Shown here one piece after another: positions 59,704-64,000 of a stretch of DNA of 64,000 nt. Position 1 is the stretch's first letter. The number at the start of each line of letters is the position of its first letter. The notes under the pieces were generated by a model that saw only the letters and a program-made list of their open reading frames with translations, searched no databases and was not told the origin of the DNA. Origin of the DNA: Cladorhizidae sp. MBARI D1340-BT2. Its lineage: Eukaryota; Porifera; Demospongiae; Poecilosclerida; Cladorhizidae. A program made the position numbers and the translations under genes. The DNA is taken from contig JAQNBH010000006.1 in assembly GCA_028752905.1 (NCBI GenBank), positions 26,884,944 to 26,948,943 of the forward strand, read 5' to 3'.

Positions 59704-60084
59704 TGTTGAGGGTTAGTCCAGTCAAACTCTCAAGTGATGGTATCAATTGCTGCCACCAGAGCTATGCTTATGTAAATAGCACCCGTATCTTGCAATCAGA
59801 GAATTTCGATTATTAATGAAGACACAAGGTTGCAATTACAGGACAAGGCAAAGCTCCTGAACCTCGGTCAGTCAGGGTTCTTATACCCTGACTTCCCAGG
59901 AAACAGGATGTCACACATTCTTACATACACTCAGCAAAGTTCCATATATATAACTGGGTAGGCCCACATATTATAATATCTAAGTCTGTTTGGTGCGACA
60001 TAACTTGGTAATGTTCCCTCAGTACTCTATGTATTAATGCCTAATGGTCATCCATGGTCCATGTTGATGGGTCTGCCCTCAACT
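59704..60084 (-). repeat. 5' LTR of the Gypsy-type element
   Basis: Starts TGTTGAGGGTTAGTCCAGTC and ends CCCTCAAC followed by T where the other LTR has A. Confidence 0.95.
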
Positions 60085-60099
60085 GACATGTCCATACAT

Positions 60100-60290
60100 C
60101 AACTTGTGATATATATTTACAATACCTGCCTGAAAATGTGTACAATACCTGCCTGAAGATGTGATATATATTTATAATACCTGCTTGCAACAACTGCCTG
60201 AAGATGAGATATATATTTACAATACCTGCCTGAAGATGTGATATATATTTACAATACCTGCATGAAGATGTGATATATATTTAAATATGT
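60100..60290. repeat. ~33-bp tandem repeat
   Basis: Five to six copies of GATGTGATATATATTTACAA plus TACCTGCCTGAA. Confidence 0.85.
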
Positions 60291-60559
60291 GATATTACCT
60301 AACGGAGTTACACTGATGAGCATGCACACAACAATGCAACAGACCAATATCCAATGGTGTGCTCTATTCAAAAACACAATATATATGATACATATTGTAA
60401 ACTATGTAGGCAGCATCAAGGAAGCTTAAACTTCCGCCCCCTTTCCCCCCCTCCCCCCCCCAAAAAAAACACAGATGCATGTGACACTTGCATCATGGAA
60501 TTTGCACCTACAAATCTAAATAATGCACGTCCATGTTATTCATTTCCTCAGATTACTTG

Positions 60560-60895
60560 AAATGATGTTGGCATGTTAGAGCTAGCTCTAGGTGAGGATG
60601 TGCTGTCTGTGTTTCTCTCCATTTACTGCCACTGCTTAGTTAGAGATACCTCTAAGTCGGAATGTGCTGACTGTGTTGCTCTCCAGCTGTTCGCTCTGCT
60701 TTAACTATTATTGTTCGTGATACTAGCAATGATGTTGGCATGTTAGAGCTAGCTCTAGGTATGTTCTCTCTGTTTTTCTCTCCAGCTTCTGCCTCTGCTT
60801 AGTTAGAGCTAGTTCCAGGTGGGGATGTGCTGAATGTGTTGTTTTTCAGCTGCTGATTCTATTTTAGCTATTGTTGTTTGTGATGCTTGGATGCT
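60560..60895. repeat. Two ~168-bp units of a dispersed repeat
   Basis: Copies start near 60,560 and 60,727 (AATGATGTTGGCATGTTAGA, GCTAGCTCTAGGT). Within each, a shorter sub-unit (CTAGGTGAGGATGTGCTG, GTGTTTCTCTCCA) repeats. The sub-unit matches 20,740-20,890 and, reversed, 2,200-2,370. Confidence 0.75.
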
Positions 60896-61261
60896 CTAAC
60901 AACTTCTAACTCCTTGACTTCAGCTCCATCCAAGCATGTAATTGGAATGCCATCGCTCTCCTTCTTGTCGGCTCCACATATGATTTTGTCACAGTCTATC
61001 TCCTCAGTGCTTGCTACATGTGCCTACCCTAACCCCAGAGGGATGACAAGAGCATATTTGGTGCTTGCTACCTTGAGGCTTGATAAATACCTGAAGAAGT
61101 ATATAAATATATGTATGTTATACATTTATATTTAACATATCTTGAGTAGACTTCTGTTAACCATACAAAAGCTCATTACAATTTTTCTGACCAATTGATA
61201 CCAGACCATCGATTGCTGTGAGTCTTTATTGCACTAGTCCCTAGTTTGCAAGAGATAAAAG

Positions 61262-61380
61262 ACTGGTATGCTAGGCTAGGCCTAGGGATAGGCATTTGGC
61301 TAGGGCTAAGTCTTGGGCTAGGGCTGGGAGACTGACTAAGGCCTGGACTAAGGCTAAATCTAGGGCTAGGGGGCATTTCT
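61262..61380. repeat. Degenerate GGGCTAGG-type minisatellite
   Basis: Runs such as GGCTAGGGCTAAGTCTTGGG. Compositionally similar to the arrays at 11,235-11,450. Confidence 0.7.
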
Positions 61381-61674
61381 GATGCCTCAGGCATTGGATC
61401 TGGTGAAAAGATTTATGTATTGGTGATTGGGAATTGAATCCGGTGAAAAGACTGGTATGCTGGTGATTGGGCATTGGATCTGATAATAGCTAGCTCTATC
61501 AGGAAACAAATTGCAGACCATTTATCATTTCAATGCTGAAAATACAGCAAAGAGATAGAATTTTTCTGCTATAGTGTGTGGTAAAGATGCAGATCATATG
61601 TAGCTAATAATGGGCTGCCTATACATAAAGCCACAGCCAGACGGCTTCTTATGGTGAAGCCGTTATAGTGTCTC

Positions 61675-61835
61675 TCCTTGTGCGTATGTATGTGTGTATT
61701 GTGTGGCAATATGTGTGTGTGTGTGTGTCAGTGAGTGAATGTGTGTGTGTGTGAGTGAGTGTGATTGTGGATTATGTATATATGTATGTATGTGGTGTGG
61801 TTTGGTGTGTCTGTAGTAGTGTGTGTGTGCATAGT
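61675..61835. repeat. GT-rich microsatellite
   Basis: Interrupted TGTGTGTG and GTATGTATG runs. Confidence 0.9.
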
Positions 61836-61839
61836 TAGA

Positions 61840-64000
61840 GAGCACGTTGGTCTTTGTGTGTTAGTTAGAAGTCCACAAAGCAACACATAGTTGACTATGT
61901 AACCCAAGCTTATCTAGTGGTGGTCATAGTTGTGATGGTATGGTGTGTGCCAGTGATTTTGATGATTGAAGGGATGAGAGATTGAGAACTAATTCCCCAA
62001 TATCGCAGGTAATGTCTACAACTCCTGTAAATAAACTAGGTCAGTCACAATAATGCAGCGGGTCATCAAACTAGTAGGTAATTTGCCGGCAAATGGGAGT
62101 CAACAGAGGTCTAGTGTTAATCTGGCACATGTGAGGATTCCCACTCAAGATACCAATTGAAGCAGAGTCACAAAGCAGAGGGCATTGCACAAATATTAAC
62201 CGAGCACATCCCACATATTCCTCATTATACCATCCTATCACTTCCAGATTTCTGGAAATAGCTGCTCGAGAGAAAGCTTATCCTCAACAGTCAACACGCA
62301 TGAGGGATATAGTAGCCTCAGAGTTCATGCTCTCCCAGTCTTGTAGTCAGAGTCAAGATTAGGTATCAAGAAATTTGACCTTCGTAGACGTATAGATAAC
62401 CCAGGCATTGTGCCCGATCTTGATGCACTGGGACTGGCCTAAGTTTGTGTATTATCACAGCTTTGCATCACTTCATATCACTTCATTTTAGACTTGATCT
62501 TGTCATTGTATAAATTGTGCTAATTGCTTAACTAGAAGCACCAATTGCACACTTCAACATGCACATGCATAAGCAATGAAGGATGTTGTCTGTGAGTTAC
62601 CATTCCCCATTGGTCACATGAGCCGGAGGTCACAAGAGAATATATGGTATCCAGATCATTTGGATTTGACACTCCATTTGTGTTGAAACCCAACCATGTT
62701 AGTTATCGACACCAGCTATCCATAACTCTGCATAAAAATGAGGTTGTAGGTTTTGGTCATGTCCCTAGGTTTAGTCCTTGTGAGAGACACAGGGGCGATC
62801 CAAATGTATCGGACTCAGCTCCGACAGCTGAAATGTTCGGAAAAATGATCATTATCGACATTCTTGTCGAGACTTTGTTATCTTAGTGCAGGCACTGATC
62901 GAACTTCAGCGAGGAGATATGCAGGTTCCCTCATTCTTCATGATATCATGGACAATGTCGACTTTGGCTGCCACACTCGGGTTAAGGTTCTCCCCTTCTT
63001 CTTGATAGATGGACCTTCAGCTTATCCTTGGTAGTGAGGACTAGCCTTCCTTCTCTTCTGAGTAACTATGGCTGCGCTAAAATCTATTGACAGGAGAGAG
63101 AGAAGCGAATAGCATAGAGCCCATGCCACACCAATGAGAACACACATCATGAAAAATAATGTACATGAGCATGAGGTGTGGCTTGACAGATCCATCACAT
63201 GACCGAGTTGTTACTGTGTATTAATTTAACAGTGACGTTCAATTAGGAAGACACAACACAGCTAAAGTAGTCCTAGTCATCAATCATTTGGAACAATCAA
63301 TATTGATGTTGTTTGAATTCATAATTCAAAGCAACAACTGGCTACAGCTATCAAGTGTAGTAATTACCTATACAACAAGCATTGAAATTGGACTTTACTT
63401 TCTCTGAGATAAAATTTACTTTTAATTTGAGAAGCCTTTTCGGTTCTTTTCCCGCTTCCTGTATCTTGATCGTCTCCATCTCCTATTAAATATTCACTGC
63501 TAATATCATTACAACCCTCAACACAATATTTCTAGAGGTATATGCCATCAACTTGATATCAAGTTCAAGAAAAGTGTTCTGAAAATACTGGGGAAAGGGT
63601 ATAGGTATGCATTACCAAGAGCCTACTACAACGGCAAAGGTATGACGTTACCAAGAGCCTAGTGCAAGGGCAAGGAAAAAAAGTGATTGAGATTAGGGCA
63701 TGGGAGAATCAATGGTGACTGTATGCTAGGCTAGGGCAAGGATCCACATGCATGACATCATGTGAAGATGGAAAATCTTTAAAGTGGTGCTAATACGACA
63801 TTGACTATGACAACAATTACACCGTCATGAAGGCATTATTACTAAATTAGTTGATATACAGGTATGTTATTTTTCATGGTATTGTGTGTGTGGGGAGTAA
63901 GGCATACAGGGAGTGGAAATTGGATCTTGTTGCTCACTCATGAAAAGACTTCAGAGCATGAGAATGAAGGATAAAGTTTCACTCCATTTCCACCGCTCAA
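61840..64000. other. No supportable gene
   Basis: A two-copy ~43-bp repeat (GCATTACCAAGAGCCTACTA) lies at 63,605-63,677. An open frame at 62,644-62,886 (+) is moderately protein-like but has no recognised domain or splice support. Confidence 0.35.

Larger units (their letters stand above)
55332..60084 (-). mobile_element. Ty3/Gypsy-type LTR retrotransposon with IN fragment before RT
   Basis: Two ~382-bp LTRs bound the element, and internal genes read on the minus strand: gag-like, protease, integrase remnant, reverse transcriptase, RNase H. The flanks are GACAC (left) and GACAT (right), a 5-bp target duplication with one change. The two LTRs differ at a number of positions and by small indels, so the insertion is not recent. 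The domain order with a GPY/F integrase tail ahead of RT is the one described for Gmr1-like Ty3/Gypsy elements. All large frames carry stops. Confidence 0.92.

Noticed and set aside
60354..60560. Open frame with a proline run
   Set aside because: The proline run comes from a poly-C tract, and there is no domain or splice support.

Overview
This window is nuclear DNA of a eukaryote, almost certainly a marine invertebrate and most plausibly a sponge. That identification is an inference. It rests on the AT-rich base composition, genes split into very small exons with standard GT/AG introns, abundant GCTAGC-type and GGGCTA-type minisatellites, a metazoan death domain, and a mixture of hAT, piggyBac, Ginger-like and Ty3/Gypsy elements. 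There are no prokaryotic operons, no rRNA and no convincing tRNA. Most open frames in the window are chance or satellite frames. The real coding content is a small set of host exons plus decayed transposon genes.

Region 1 (1-23.6 kb) is an inverted segmental duplication. The arm at 1-5,993 reappears reverse-complemented at 17,100-23,107, at very high identity by eye. An older diverged copy (14,324-17,099) lies in the spacer and abuts the right arm. The duplicated unit carries pairs of tiny exons (about 60-74 nt plus 40 nt). Each pair has symmetrical phase and encodes a proline/glycine-rich linker followed by an acidic tyrosine motif (GEQxYExPG). A further 40-nt exon of this type lies at 9,684, and a death-domain exon in the matching phase lies at 12,736-13,124. 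Together they suggest a signalling protein built from repeated tyrosine modules and ending in a death domain. The spacer also holds a 30-bp minisatellite, a foldback element, and a repeat element with an internal minisatellite.

Region 2 (23.7-30.8 kb) is a multi-exon gene of a Ginger/KRBA2-like DNA transposon. In order it encodes an N-terminal region, an HHCC zinc site, a DDE integrase core, a CXC cysteine-rich domain, a Ulp1/SENP-type cysteine protease and a PHD-finger-like end. It is broken by several in-frame stops, and a degenerate hAT element (24,807-27,317) sits in one of its introns.

Region 3 (30.8-47 kb) holds tandem repeats, a two-exon coiled-coil gene fragment on the minus strand (33.4-33.9 kb), a piggyBac transposase pseudogene (37.4-38.3 kb, minus), a second degenerate hAT element (38.7-41.8 kb, minus) and more foldback elements.

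Region 4 (47.4-54.4 kb) is mostly satellite DNA with two cleanly datable insertions. One is a 1.8-kb hAT-type element with a perfect 8-bp target duplication. The other is a 634-bp solo LTR with a perfect 5-bp target duplication.

Region 5 (55.3-60.1 kb) is a complete but decayed LTR retrotransposon on the minus strand. Both LTRs, the primer-binding site and the polypurine tract are visible. Its pol region places an integrase C-terminal (GPY/F) module before reverse transcriptase, the order known from Gmr1-type Ty3/Gypsy elements. The last 4 kb are simple repeats and DNA in which I see no gene.
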